Source: Drosophila persimilis
Taxonomy: Eukaryota; Arthropoda; Insecta; Diptera; Drosophilidae
Assembly (NCBI RefSeq): GCF_003286085.1
Contig: NW_020825289.1
Span: 14,694,001 to 14,758,000, forward strand
Length of the DNA: 64,000 bases
Direction of reading: 5' to 3'
Part shown: in pieces, positions 36,901 to 48,686 of the stretch
Numbering within the stretch: position 1 is the first letter of the stretch
Layout: every line of letters begins with the position of its first letter
Translations under genes and position numbers: made by a program
The notes under the pieces: model-generated
The model's input: the letters and a program-made list of their open reading frames with translations, nothing else
Told to the model about the DNA's origin: nothing
The model's database searches: none

Positions 36901-39900
36901 GATTCTTGGCACTGCCACTGGCTCTGACACTGAAGTGTGGCGAGGCCCAGGCCCGTTCTTCATAATTAGCCATTTTCTTTTGATACTCAACGGCACTTTG
37001 CCGGGCGGAATGGGTGTCGTGTCTCTAAGAGGCGACCTTTGACGCCACTTAATTGAATTGAAAGCTCAACTCAACTCAACTCGCGCGTAATTTGCCTTTG
37101 GAAATGTTCATTACCCATCGCCTGTGCCGACACCTTCGCCCATGACAATCATTTTAAAGTAGTGCGCGGGAAATATTTACGCTTCCTCACTCTTAAAGGA
37201 GGAGCGGAGTGAGGTTCTAGTTCTTGATGCGAAACTTTTCCGGCTTTTGTTTGCTGTTTCACTGTTTACTGTTTGAATTCTCCAAAGTTAAGTTGGGAAA
37301 ACTTCTTTAATTGCCAGCTAGCTGGCAGAACTTTTCCCCGAATTCAGCTTTATCCCTTCTGCTTTTCTTTTTCTCCCTTTTTAGTCATGTGGGGCTGTAA
37401 ACGTCACCCCCTGCCCATCCCCATCCCCATCCCCGTTCCCTTTTTATTCGGGCCACAGCAGCATTGGCCAGCCTTTCGTGACTTTATGACGTGGCTGAGG
37501 AATTTTATTTATGTTTATGTTAGGGCTCTTGATATAAAATTGTCTTTTATGGCAGCCAACCGCGGAGGGGGGTAGGGTGCCATTGGCGGTGCCGGTGCCA
37601 TGCCAGTTGGATTGGTATCGAAACAATGGCAAAAGCCACATACAACTCATACTCTAACCGACACCGACACAAAGTGATTCTGGCACAACCGCAATTTAGG
37701 ATACGGATACGAGCTTACCTTTGGCAAGGATGTTGCGTATACGCAACGATGGCTGGTGGATGGGGTGGTGGTGGATGGGGTGGTGGCTCCGGTGGCTTTG
37801 CTTTTGATGTAAAGAGCCACTCGAGGCAATCAACGTGCAATATTAGACAGGGGCGAGCTACAAAGAGAGCACTAGAGAGACCAATTTCTATCTTTCCCCA
37901 ATGCTTTTGTTTCTCCCCTTCCCCATTTCCTAGAACAACCATCAGCCGACACATCAGCAACAGGGACAGCAGCCACAGCAACAGCAGCCGCAGCAGCAGC
38001 AACAAAATCCTTCCCAGCAACGGCAACAGCCACAGCAACCACAGCATGCCACGCTGGTCGACACATTGTCCTCGTTGCCACAGGCCTCGTTCAACTATAT
38101 CAACTCCATTGTAGGCAGTGGCGTCATTGGCATACCATACGCCCTGCACCGGGCCGGGTTCGGCCTGGGCCTGGCCCTGCTCATCCTCGTCGCCTACATC
38201 ACCGATTACTCACTCATCCTAATGGTGAGTACAGCAAATTGCTCGTTAATTCCGACGAGCAATCGAACTGCGCAAATTGGGGCAGCCTCGAAGCAGGTTT
38301 TAAAGTTGAAATCTAGACAAATCCATACCGAATGCCATTCCGTTGGGCATTTGGATATTCTGCATAATCAATGAGAGTCCAAAGCACACACAGCCACCCA
38401 ACCGCCCACCAATCTGCTCGTGTGTACAACCGTTTAATAGCCGTTCCACTTACAGGTCAGATGCGGCCACATTTGTGGCAGGTTCAGCTATCCGGGCATC
38501 ATGGAGGCTGCCTACGGGAAGTACGGCTACTACCTGCTCTCCCTGCTCCAGTTCATGTATCCCTTTCTGGGTGAGTAAAGTTTTCCGTGGGTCGCTCCGT
38601 GGGTCGGTCGTCTGTCATGCGAGTACACTTATTATCCTCCTCCCCTCAATCTCCGCTCCGCTCTTTATAGCCATGATATCGTACAACGTTGTCGTGGGCG
38701 ATACCCTGTCCAAAGTGCTCGTTCGCTTCTTCCCCTCCTGGGGCGCCTCGATGGGCGCTGTTCGACTGGGCGTGGTCTTCTTTGTCAACGTCGGCGTTGT
38801 GATGCCCCTCTGCCTGTACAAGAACGTCTCCCGCCTGGCCAGGGCCAGCTTCATCAGCCTGGCCTGCGTCGTCTTCATCCTGTTTGCCGTCATCATCAAG
38901 CTCATGTCCGGCGATTATAAAGTGTAAGTGTGTTGGCTCTTCCCCTAGCTCTACTTCCTATATATATTTATCAATCGACACAAAGAAGCGTGGGAGCTTG
39001 GCAGGTGATAGGTTAATAGTTTTCCTTGATTGGCTGTAGGGGACTTTTTCCGTGAGAATGGGAATGGAGGTTGAAGTTTCCCTAAGAGGGGGGATTAAGA
39101 TTAAACCCATTTACTCCTTAAACCACTAAGTTTTCTGTAAAAAAGAAGCTATACCCTAATGTTTCTTAGTCTTCCGAGACTGATGATAGCCTGAGTTGTC
39201 AGTAACGTTCTGCACCACGTCAATTAAAAAGATAATTAGCAACTGAAGCCATTTGTTTTAAAAGCCATTTATAAAAATTACCAAGCTGAACGTGAACACT
39301 TAATGATTTATTTGCATTTTAATTACAAATTGTCCACCTCCAGCCACCATCTGAGCTGCAGTTGAGTTAGGGGCTGCGATTGGCGGTAGGGTGGGCGGTT
39401 CTCGGCGGTGGTTCTTTAGTGCCAAGCTAAGTGCCGCTTTAGTGCTTTCAAATCTGTGGCAACTGCCCAGGGCGGTGGCTACTGGTGGAGCTGCTTCGGG
39501 GGACGCTCAGCTCATGAAATTTAGTGTTGGGCCACTTGTGTGCCTTTTATGGCTTTTCATTAGTCGGGTCGAGTCGAGGAGTCTGTTGCATCGGCAACTT
39601 AGTTGTATGCATACATACATAGCCATGCATATACTATATACATATAAACCAACATAGCTGGGGGTGGGGTCCCATGACCAGCAGCTTAGTCGAGCAACAT
39701 TTTCTCTGCCACTTTTCAGGGCCACCGAAAAGGGGAGCTGCATATTCAGATTCAGCTTCAGCTTTAGTTTCAGATTAAAAAAGCGGTTGGGGGAGGGCGT
39801 GCGGAAGCTCGGTTCACCCTTGAATGTTGCGTCTGTTGCGGGGCATAAAATTTAAATAAATTTCCAATTTGCGGCCTGCCCCACTGTTACGTTGCTTCCT

Positions 39901-41759
39901 ATCTTCCCGCCAGAGCATTTGTTTTTTTTTTGTTGTTTTTTTTTGCTTATTCCGTATGCGAACATTTCACGTTTCCCAGAGCCAGCGAAATGTTAATTTG
40001 GTGTTAACTTTTGAGTAATATTTCTTGGGGAAAAACCTTTTCCTCTTCTCCCCTACCTACGATCTTCTCTTCTCTTCTCCTTACACCTTTTCCCCTCTCT
40101 GTTTGCCCTTTGATGAATGTATTTCCAGAACGGACACTGCGGATTCGTGGAGCTTTGCTAACTCGGATGTCATACCAGCCACGGGCATCATGGTCTTTGG
40201 TGAGTTGCCAGTGGATTCCATCCACCATTTCCATTTCCATCTACATCTCCATCCATCTGTCGAGTGGTCAATTTCGTATCTGGTATTTGTGTTTGTCTGG
40301 ACTGCAGCTTTCATGTGTCATCACAATACGTTCCTCGTTTATCAATCGATGCGCGACGCGACCATGGAGCGCTGGGAGAAGGTTACCCACATTTCGATTG
40401 GTTTCGCCTGGACTGTGGCGGCCCTGTTCGGCATCGCTGGATACTCCACCTTCCGTGCCCTGTCCCAAGGTGAGAACGAGAGGTAGAGTGGGAGTGAGGG
40501 CTCCTGGGACTGACGTAAATTGCATTTAATTGCATTGACAGGCAATTTGTAGAGTTTCCTTGTTTTCCCTTTTCCCATTTCCATTTCGTTTTCGGTTCGG
40601 TTCGGTTCAGTTCTTATCTGAGGATGCGCTATCGCGATTGTATGCCGGGGTTCTTCTCAGATCTCTCATCTCACTGTACTGTTTTTTCGCAGGCGACCTC
40701 CTGGAGAACTATTGCTGGGATGACGACCTGATGAACTTCTCGCGTGTTCTCTTCTCCATTTCCATACTGCTGACTTTTCCCATCGAATGCTTCGTTTCTC
40801 GAGAGGTTAGCCCACTCATCCTCCTGTTTATTTGCACAGTCCACTTGAGAACATTTCTGCTACATTTATTTTCCGCTCTGCTCTGGCATTACTTTCCGTT
40901 TCTGTCGGCCAGATTGTACGCGCATTAGTCCATCGGTTCGTGCTGAAGGAACCCATCAGTGAGTTTACCCAGGACAAGGACCCCAACTTGGAGAAGGGAG
41001 CCATCATCGATGAGTACTCGAAAGCCATTACCATGGCCATCGTCTTCAGCGCCTTCATCATATCGCCCATGACCGACTGTCTCGGCTCGGTGCTGGAACT
41101 CAACGTGAGTATGCTTTTTCGAATGGACCCTTTCCATCCTTGAACCCCAAAACAGTGAGCCCCTGACCAGTAGCCGTCAAGTACGTATTTATACTTCTTA
41201 GGGGGCCGAATCTATAGCCAACAGTGCTAAATGCTCTTCGGATATTTTCCAAACAAACCACATGAAGAGATGATAAAATCCCCCCGCATACAATATTTAT
41301 ATACGTCAGGCAACAGTGAAGTTCTCCTACTCTTTTAAATCCACAAGTGAAGTTCTCCATTGAGAGCTGAGAAATGTTTATTAACTTTAGCAAACCTTTC
41401 CAAGAGATCCCATGGTCCCATACACAATTTTAGGCCCTTTTAGTTTTGTACTTTTATGTAAATTTATGTCGGCACTCACACGCACGAATTTTTAGGGTCT
41501 CCTGGCAGCCATACCCCTGGCTTATATACTTCCCGGCCTGGCCTACATCCGGATGGAACCGCACGCCCTCTTCAGCCGCGAGAAGCTGCCCGCCCTGGGC
41601 CTGGTGGTGTTCGGTGCCCTGGTGACCATCCTGGGAGCTGCGGTGCTGCTGCCCGGCCTAATGGGCGATGATTGTCGGTCGGATATTGTGCTGGGCTACT
41701 GCCGGCAGGAGTTCCAGAATGCCACCGCCGATGTGGCCTCCTCAAAAACGGTGGATTAG
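30961..41759 (+). CDS. CG13743: SLC38/AAAP-family amino-acid transporter (CG13743-like)
   Basis: Putative amino-acid permease (PF01490-type, SLC38A11-like) of the plasma or an internal membrane. Ten coding exons give 525 residues: 30961-31017, 33732-33791, 37934-38224, 38456-38570, 38671-38923, 40129-40199, 40308-40469, 40693-40805, 40913-41104 and 41496-41759. All junctions keep phase. The first 39 residues come from two small exons (MNDSRRNTATEFSYILQRQ, then GSDVSVAEAYAFDDFNNLMK). Residues about 43-75 are a Gln/Pro-rich tract. The transporter core starts with NYINSIVGSGVIGIPYAL, the classic first helix of this family, followed by about ten more helices. MISYNVVVGDTL and KDPNLEKG lie in later helices and loops. 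Two introns of 2.7 and 4.1 kb separate the N-terminal exons. The substrate cannot be read from sequence. The gene name rests on remembered synteny and family. Confidence 0.9.
31018..33731 (+). other. Intron 1 of the amino-acid transporter gene
   Basis: 2.7 kb, GTGAGT to CAACAG. It contains a CATCCT/CATCCG hexamer repeat (32198-32246), an AGC trinucleotide run (32371-32392) and a CTGTGG repeat (33262-33290). A 207-codon open frame at 32800-33423 lacks an ATG start. I see no nested gene that I can support. Confidence 0.7.
32198..32246. repeat. CATCCT/CATCCG hexamer repeat
   Basis: Tandem hexamers that would read as His-Pro repeats in one frame. Intronic. Confidence 0.85.
33792..37933 (+). other. 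Intron 2 of the amino-acid transporter gene
   Basis: 4.1 kb, GTAAAA to TTTCCTAG. Short open frames occur on both strands but none resembles a protein family. GAGTCA hexamers lie at 33958-33980. Nothing else is supported. Confidence 0.7.
38924..40128 (+). other. Intron 5 of the amino-acid transporter gene
   Basis: 1.2 kb between GTAAGT and TTTCCAG, ending in a C/T-rich tract (40040-40100). No other feature is seen. Confidence 0.7.
41105..41495 (+). other. Intron 9 of the amino-acid transporter gene
   Basis: 391 bp, GTGAGT to TTTTTAG. Nothing else is seen in it. Confidence 0.75.
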
Positions 41760-43560
41760 TCCGGGCAATAGGAAGGGTAATGGGAACGGAATCGAAGCCA
41801 AAACGCATTACTTCTGGCCATTAGTAGTTGCAAATCGGCGGGCTGGGATCATTGTTGTGTTCGTATTTAGGTTTGGAGCTCTTGATTTTACTCTCGGTTT
41901 TACAGCTGCACCTTCGCAAAGAAAGAAACTTGTACCTGAGCCTCAGATACTCAAAAGCACGAGTATCTGTGGAAGTAAGTAGTAGGCAAAGTACTGTATG
42001 GTACAGTGGGAAATGGGAAGTGATACGAGTGAATCTCAGTACAAAGGCAAGGAATTTTCTCTCTCCCTGATCGAGTAACCACGGTCTGGTTATAATGCAC
42101 CCGAAAATCAAAAACCCATTCGTTTGTACATTTCGTTGGATCCCACTTGATGTTGATGTTGTTCAGCCCCAGAATATTGATGTAGTGAAAGTTCCTCGAT
42201 GTATTGTATCCCATAAAAAGCAAGAATTCCAAAACCAAATCAAACGAAACTAGAACTAGATGTTATCCGTAGCTTTAGCGTATTCTGAAACTATTTGGGC
42301 ACCAATATACACCTGCAATCCATTCCATTGAGAAATACGAGTATGAATCCAAAGTTGAGAATCAAATCAAAATCAAACAAAGTATTATTAAAACATAAAT
42401 TTGTAACTATGTATATGTATAGTATGTATGTTATCGGATCATATTGCAACGTTTTATATATGTATATGTATGTACTATATATGTCTACAGACATACAGAC
42501 AGAGAATCGCTTTGGCTCCCAGACACGAAGAAGCTTTATCCAAACATACAATCCTTTCCATATACAAATCTCCTACGCATCGATCGGACAACAGTTTTGA
42601 GTTGTTAACAGCACTGAATTCTATTTTGAATTAACTTACACTTATACATATACACATATACTCAGACACTCAGAGATTTATATATACACATAGATAGGTA
42701 TATTTTTGTACAACTCTTGGTTTATATTGCACGATATTATGTACATAACAACAACTACTGCATTTTTGGAAGTGATTCAAGTTTTTACATTTGGTCAAAC
42801 CAACAACACACAACGCTTTCCATCACAATCACTCACTTCTTACCTCTGCTCTGGCTAAGAGAACCAACCAACTGAAGACACTGCAGACCCAAACCCACGA
42901 TCGACTCTACTCTAAGAGCTTAGACACAACATATCATGGCCAAGGAACACAGGACACAACCAAGGGCTTTTCTAAGATACTATTTACAAGATCTACAATA
43001 ACCAACTGAAACTATCGCTTATACACAAGGAAAACGGAAAACGGAAAACGGAAAACAGAAACAAATTTCTCTTGTATATACACTCTATTCTATACAACTG
43101 CTTTTTCGTATGATATCTCTCATATATATGTATTCCATTCGCCAAACAAATCTCGTTGTTTCTTTATATCAAATATAGCTACATGGTGTGGGGATGATAA
43201 CTCTTTAAATTAGGGAATACAACACACGATGTTGAATCGAATAGAACCAAAATGGGAATCGAATAAACGTATTATGATTATAATTGTATTATGCATGTAC
43301 TTAGTACGTATCGTATACCAAATTATACCTACTATGCATCTACTATATAGACAATTGTTTAGAATCGAATTATCTGGGACGATGGATCATAGTATTTGTT
43401 GCGAATATATAGGAGTTATACTAATTTATATACGAGTGCATACACCAAAGATAACCAAAGCAAACCAACTCGGATCAAATTTCATTCAAATAATATGTTT
43501 AGATAAGCATATGAAATTCAACAGCAAGATATATGTACTTACAATAATAAAGAATGTATT
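41760..43560 (+). other. Long 3' UTR of the amino-acid transporter gene (probable)
   Basis: About 1.8 kb of AT-rich DNA without a convincing frame, ending at an AATAAA signal (43546-43551). Another AATAAA lies at about 43262, so shorter transcripts are possible. It contains a run of ACGGAAA-type repeats at 43029-43055. Confidence 0.5.
43546..43551 (+). terminator. Poly(A) signal AATAAA, distal, of the amino-acid transporter gene
   Basis: AATAAA about 1.8 kb past the stop codon and 170 bp before the PPO2 promoter. Assignment to the transporter is inference. Confidence 0.4.
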
Positions 43561-43632
43561 TTAGAAATATGCTAAAAAAACAAAAACAAATCAAGAAAAA
43601 CTGCGGTTTTCCTGCACAAACATTTCTCCGTC

Positions 43633-43755
43633 TTATCATCCCCGAAGATAGACCGCGCGTTCGTTCCCAGAGGTTTCCGAATTGTGGTCTCTGCTGATAG
43701 CAGGAGGCGGTTTGGGGGGTATAAAAGGCTAGACAGTCCATTGGAGAGTCACAGT
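43633..43755 (+). promoter_or_regulatory. PPO2 core promoter with GATA and RUNX sites
   Basis: TATAAAAG at 43721-43728 is followed 30 bp on by an initiator-like TCACAGT (A at 43751), ideal TATA-to-start spacing. Upstream, a RUNX-type word TGTGGTC (43684-43690) sits 5 bp from a GATA site TGATAG (43696-43701). Further WGATAR words are AGATAG (43646-43651) and TGATAA on the minus strand (43633-43638). In Drosophila, prophenoloxidase genes of crystal cells are activated by Lozenge (RUNX) together with Serpent (GATA), so this arrangement fits. Confidence 0.65.
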
Positions 43756-43850
43756 TGTGAAGTCTCATAGCTTCCAGTGACACCGCTCTGCCAAGCAAGT
43801 CTATCTCGTGATCCTCCTCCCGGTACCAGGTACACCTCCAATCATCCGAC

Positions 43851-46113
43851 ATGGCTGACAAAAAGAATCTTCTGCTGCTCTTCGAGCATCCCACCGAGCC
43901 CGTGTTCATGGACAAGGGCAAAACGGTGACCGTCTTCGATGTGCCGGACTCCTTCCTCACCGACCGCTACCGTCCCATCAGCAACGAGGTGCAGAGCCGT
44001 GTCGGCGAGAAGGTGGAGCAGCGGGTACCGGTGCGTGAGATCTCCATACCGGATTTACGTATCCCCATGTCTCTGGGCCGTGACGAGCAGTTCTCCCTGT
44101 TCCTGCCCAAGCACCGTCGCATTGCCGGCCGCCTGATCGACATCTTCATGAACATGCGCTCCGTGGACGACCTGCAGAGCGTGGCCGTCTACGCCAGAGA
44201 TCGGGTCAACCCGGTTCTTTTCAACTATGCCCTGTCAGTGGCCCTGCTCCATCGTCCGGACACCCAGGGTCTGGATCTGCCCTCCTTCTCGCAAACCTTC
44301 CCCGACCGCTTCATTGATTCCCAGGTTATGCGCCAGCTCCGGGAGGAGTCGTTTGTGGTGCAATCCGGCTCGCGGATGCCCATCACCATTCCCCGCGACT
44401 ACACGGCCTCTGATTTGGATCCCGAGCACCGTCTCTGGTACTTCCGCGAGGATCTGGGCGTCAACCTCCACCACTGGCACTGGCATTTAGTCTACCCCTT
44501 CGAGGCCACCGACCGCAGCATCGTCGCCAAGGATCGTCGTGGCGAGCTCTTCTACTACATGCACGAACAGGTCATCGCCCGCTACAACATGGAGCGTTTC
44601 AGCAACAACTTGTCCCGCGTCCAGCCGTTCAACAATTTGCGCGAACCCATTGCCGAAGGGTACTTCCCCAAGATGGACTCCTTGGTGGCTAGTCGAGCCT
44701 GGCCGCCGCGCTTCGAGAACACCAGCCTCAGCGACCTGAACCGCGAGGCTGATCAGTTGAATGTGGAGATCGGGGACCTGGAGCGCTGGCGCGATCGCAT
44801 CTACGAGGCAATCCACCAAGGATTCGTCATGGATGTGAGTGAAATCTGCCCCTTCTGTTACCCAGAAGTATTAATTCAAATTTGTCTCTTAGGAGCGTGG
44901 CACACGCATTCCACTGGACGAGGCCAAGGGCATCGATCATTTGGGTAACATGATTGAATCCTCGATTCTGTCGCCGAATCGCGTTTTGGTAAGAATCATC
45001 TCTTCCCCTCCCTTTCTGAGAGACTAAAATATAGTACTGATGCTCCTTCCATCCATGCTGCACTTTTCAGTATGGAGATTTGCACAACAATGGTCACACA
45101 TTCATCTCGTACTCCCACGATCCGAGCAACAAGCACTTGGAATCCTTCGGCGTGATGGGCGATGTCTCCACGGCAATGCGTGATCCAGTCTTCTACAAGT
45201 GGCATTCGTACATCGATCGCATTTTCCAGGAGCACAAGTCTCGCCTGCCCGCCTACACCGATACCCAGCTCAACTACACGGGCATCTCGATCACGGGCAT
45301 TCAGGTGGCCACCAATGGGGGACAGGCCAATGCCCTTAGCACCTTCTGGCAGCAGTCGGATGTGGATCTGTCCCGCGGCTTCGACTTCTTGCCCCGCGGC
45401 AATGTCTTCGCTCGTTTCAGCCATCTGCAGCATCTGCCCTTCACCTATACCATCAGCGTGAACAACGACGGAGGAGCCCAGCGCTTTGGCTATTGCCGCA
45501 TCTTCATTGCCCCGAAGAACGACGAGCGTGGCCAGCCCATGCTGCTGCGGGAGCAGCGCCTGATGATGGTCGAGCTGGACAAGTTTGTGGTGTCGTTGAA
45601 TCCCGGACCCAACACCATTCGCCGCCGCTCCACAGAGTCCAGTGTGACGATTCCTTTCGAGCGAACCTTCCGCAACCTGGACGCCAATCGGCCCACTGCC
45701 GGCTCGCCCGAGGAGCTGGAGTTCAACTTCTGCGGCTGCGGCTGGCCCAACCACATGCTCATCCCCAAGGGCCTGCCCGAGGGTCTTCGCTGCGATCTAT
45801 TCGTCATGATCTCCAACTACGAGAACGACAGGGTGAGTCAATACTTTACCCATCCCTGATGATCGTTAATCTGACCGCTCCTTGGGCTCTGCTATAGGTT
45901 GACCAGCAGCTGGTAGGTCGCTGCAGTGATGCCGCCTCCTACTGTGGCGTCCGCGATCGCCTGTATCCAGATCGCCAGGCCATGGGCTATCCATTCGATC
46001 GACTGCCCCGCACTGGAGCTGATCGTCTTGTCAACTTCCTAACTCCCAACATGAGCATCGTGGACGTGAACATACGTCACGAGAACCGCACGGTCACGCG
46101 CCAGACCCGCTGA
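43851..46113 (+). CDS. PPO2: Prophenoloxidase (PPO2-like)
   Basis: Type-3 copper enzyme that oxidises phenols to quinones for melanisation in wounds and immunity. It is made in crystal cells and released without a signal peptide; none is present here. Exons 43851-44834, 44893-44988, 45071-45832 and 45898-46113 give 685 residues, the normal family length. Predicted CuA ligands are H208, H212 (in HHWHWHLVYPF) and H238 (FYYMHEQ). Predicted CuB ligands are H365, H369 (LHNNGH) and H405 (FYKWHSYID). All six are present, so it should be active. The activation cleavage site is predicted after R50 (QSR-VG). The thiol-ester-like GCGW followed by IPKG motif of arthropod PPOs is present near residue 620. 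It lies next to Ance-4, as PPO2 does in D. melanogaster (from memory), which supports PPO2 over PPO1 or PPO3. Confidence 0.95.
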
Positions 46114-46455
46114 ATGAGCCGCTCCTGCCCTGCACTGCACTGATCCACATCCACCCTGACGACGGCCTTGCACATCACTAGATATACTCGTACTCTTATT
46201 ACTTTTAGCAATCTATTGCATCTTTATTGAGCTACTAGCCCCAGAATAAACAAGACATCATGGCATTCCACAAAGCTACTTTTGTTCTCAATTACGATTA
46301 TTGCGGTGGCCTCTGGTGGTTGCGCTTATCAGCCTCAGCCTCTGCTTCAGTTTCAGAAAAGCTTTAAATGTTTGCCCCATGCGAATGGGCGGCTCAGTTC
46401 TGTTCCAGCGGATCCGGCGTCAAGTGCGAAAGTGAAACTGATTCCACCTCCGGAG
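46114..46455 (+). other. Short spacer between PPO2 and Ance-4
   Basis: 342 bp holding the PPO2 3' UTR and, from about 46.26 kb, the Ance-4 5' flank. The Ance-4 frame stays open upstream of the chosen ATG without another good ATG. No TATA box is obvious. Confidence 0.6.
46245..46250 (+). terminator. Poly(A) signal AATAAA of PPO2
   Basis: AATAAA lies 131 bp after the PPO2 stop codon. Confidence 0.75.
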
Positions 46456-48616
46456 ATGATTCTCCAGTGTCTATCCCTGCTGCTGATAGCAGCCATAGGC
46501 GTAAGTGAGCCACCAAACATCTCACAAAGTGCCTAATCTGTGATTCCCAATCCACCATCAAACTCTCCGCACCATTTCAGCACTCATCCGCTGCTGCCAA
46601 CTATGACCTCGAGGCCAAAACGTTTATTGATCAGTCGAGTGCGCGCTACTACAAGTTTTACGATGAAATAGCCGCTGAGACGTACTCGGCCAACAATGAG
46701 GACGACTTCGAGGCCCTATTCAGCAAGCTGACAAATGTGAAGAGGATTGCCGACGAGCTGGTCAGCATTTCGCGCCAGGCCAGCGGCTTCGACCTGAGCA
46801 GAGTCCAAAGCGTAGAGTCGAAGCATGCTCTCCAGGAATTGCGCAGCGTTGGCGATCTATTTGTGCTCGGTGACGACTACTTTTCGTCGGTGCAGATGAA
46901 CCTGGTGGCCCTGCAGACCCTCTCAACGGACAAGGACATTGAGCCGTATCTGGGCGGGGCCAAAATGCCCGATGAGGACGACAGCCCCATTGCCTACTAC
47001 CCGGACATACAGAAGATCGTGCAGCAGAGCAAGGATTCCGACGAATTAAAGTACTATTGGGAGACGTGGCGCGAGAAGAACCAGCTCTGGGCCTCGCTAA
47101 ACTTCTACACCATCGTGCAGTCGTATCAGAAGGCGGCCAGGATTCTGGAGGTGCCTGTACACAAGCTCTGGTACCGCTTCGACAGCCACGAAATGCTGCA
47201 GCAGATGGAGCAGGCGATGGTGGAGCTGAAGCCCTTTTACCAGCAGCTACATTCCTTTGTCCGCCAGGAGCTGTTTAAGAAGTACGGATCGGATGTAATC
47301 GATCCCAATGGACCCATACCCGACCATCTATTTCAGCAGGTACTTGAGCAGGCCTGGGGTGCGGACAGTGTGCTGGAGGACTACTTTCCGCGCTCGGAGC
47401 TGCCACAGTACGATGACTTTGTGAAGCATCTGAGTGCCAAGGCGCTGATCAATGAGTCCGAGAGCTTCTATACATCGCTGGGCTTTGAACCACTCTCCGC
47501 CGACTTTCACAAGAATCAGATCAAAGAGCCGAACGAAGACAAGCCGGACGACGACTGTCGGCCCTCCATCTTCGACCTGACGCCGCACGTATATCTCATG
47601 TACTGCGAGAAAGTCAGCTTTAGGAAACTGATGCAATACCACAGCCACATGGCCCGCGTTTACTACGCTAACCAGAAGAGCCAGCTTCCCTCGTACTATT
47701 TCAAGGCCTTCAATTTGGAGTTCCCTGTGGGTGAAGCGGTCGTCCTTTCTGCCTCGTCGCCCGCTCATCTGACCGGACGCGGACTGGCAAAGGGTGTGCA
47801 GTTCACCGAAAAGGCTCTGATGAATCGACTTTTCCGAATGGTGAGTCGCACAGTTTCAGTTACTTGATTTTTCCACTAATCAAAGAATCCTCCTGATTAG
47901 AGCATCCACACGGTTCTCAACATTCCCCTGTACTATGTGCACACCAAGGTGATGCATGATCTGCTGAACGACACCGTGGACATGGACACCGTCAACAGGC
48001 ACTACTGGCGACTGCTGGAACTGCATGCGGGCATTGAGCCACCATCGGACCGCACGGAGGGAGCAATCGACTTCCCCTACAAGTTCTATGTGAACATCGA
48101 TCAAAATTTCCAGACTCAGTGAGTGGCGTTCCATTCTAGTCGATAATATTCTTAGAAAGTTACTGAATTCTTTGCTTCGGTTGCAGGAAATTCATCTCCG
48201 AGATACTGGGCTATCAGTTCTATCGCGCCTTCTGCCAGAAGAGCCATCACAGGGGACAGCTCCACAATTGCGATTTCTATGGCAACAATGCAGTGGGAAA
48301 TGATTTAAGGCATGGTCTTCTTTATTTTTATAATCAAACCGTAAATTTATCCAGATTTCTTTTTCCAGATCAATGATGTCTTTGGGCTCTACAAGGCCCT
48401 GGAAGGAAGTTGTGGGCAAAATATTACCCAATAACGCCAGCCTCAGCAGCCTAGCACTTCTGGAGTTCTATCAGCCAGTTTTTGATTGGCTAAAGAATCA
48501 TAACCGGCAGGCAAATGCTAAAATTGGTTGGACCTCCACCAAGAAAAGTAAGTCAAATGGTTTTTGTTTACGTATCTACCACATTGATGTGCTTTTTATT
48601 TTCAGAAATTGTTTGA
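46456..48616 (+). CDS. Ance-4: Ance-4: catalytically inactive ACE-like (M2 peptidase family) protein
   Basis: Member of the angiotensin-converting-enzyme family (peptidase M2), predicted to be secreted. Exons 46456-46500, 46581-47840, 47901-48118, 48187-48309, 48369-48547 and 48606-48616 give 611 residues. The first exon encodes a signal peptide (MILQCLSLLLIAAIG). Family fit is clear in YYWETWREKN, HAGIEPPSDR, ILGYQFYRAFC and MMSLGSTRPWKEV. The HEXXH zinc motif is replaced by HSHMA at residues 369-373, so the catalytic Glu and the second zinc His are lost. The downstream GEAV glutamate is retained. It should therefore be non-peptidase, as reported for Ance-2 to Ance-5 in D. melanogaster. No C-terminal anchor is present. 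The intron after 48309 appears to use a GC donor. The name rests on the PPO2 neighbour and family. Confidence 0.9.
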
Positions 48617-48680
48617 AATGCTTCATTCTGTTGCCCTCTTTGATTGAAATAATAATTTAATCCAAAATATTAACGATTAA

Positions 48681-48686
48681 AATAAA
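48681..48686 (+). terminator. Poly(A) signal AATAAA of Ance-4
   Basis: AATAAA lies 64 bp after the predicted stop, in AT-rich sequence. Confidence 0.6.
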
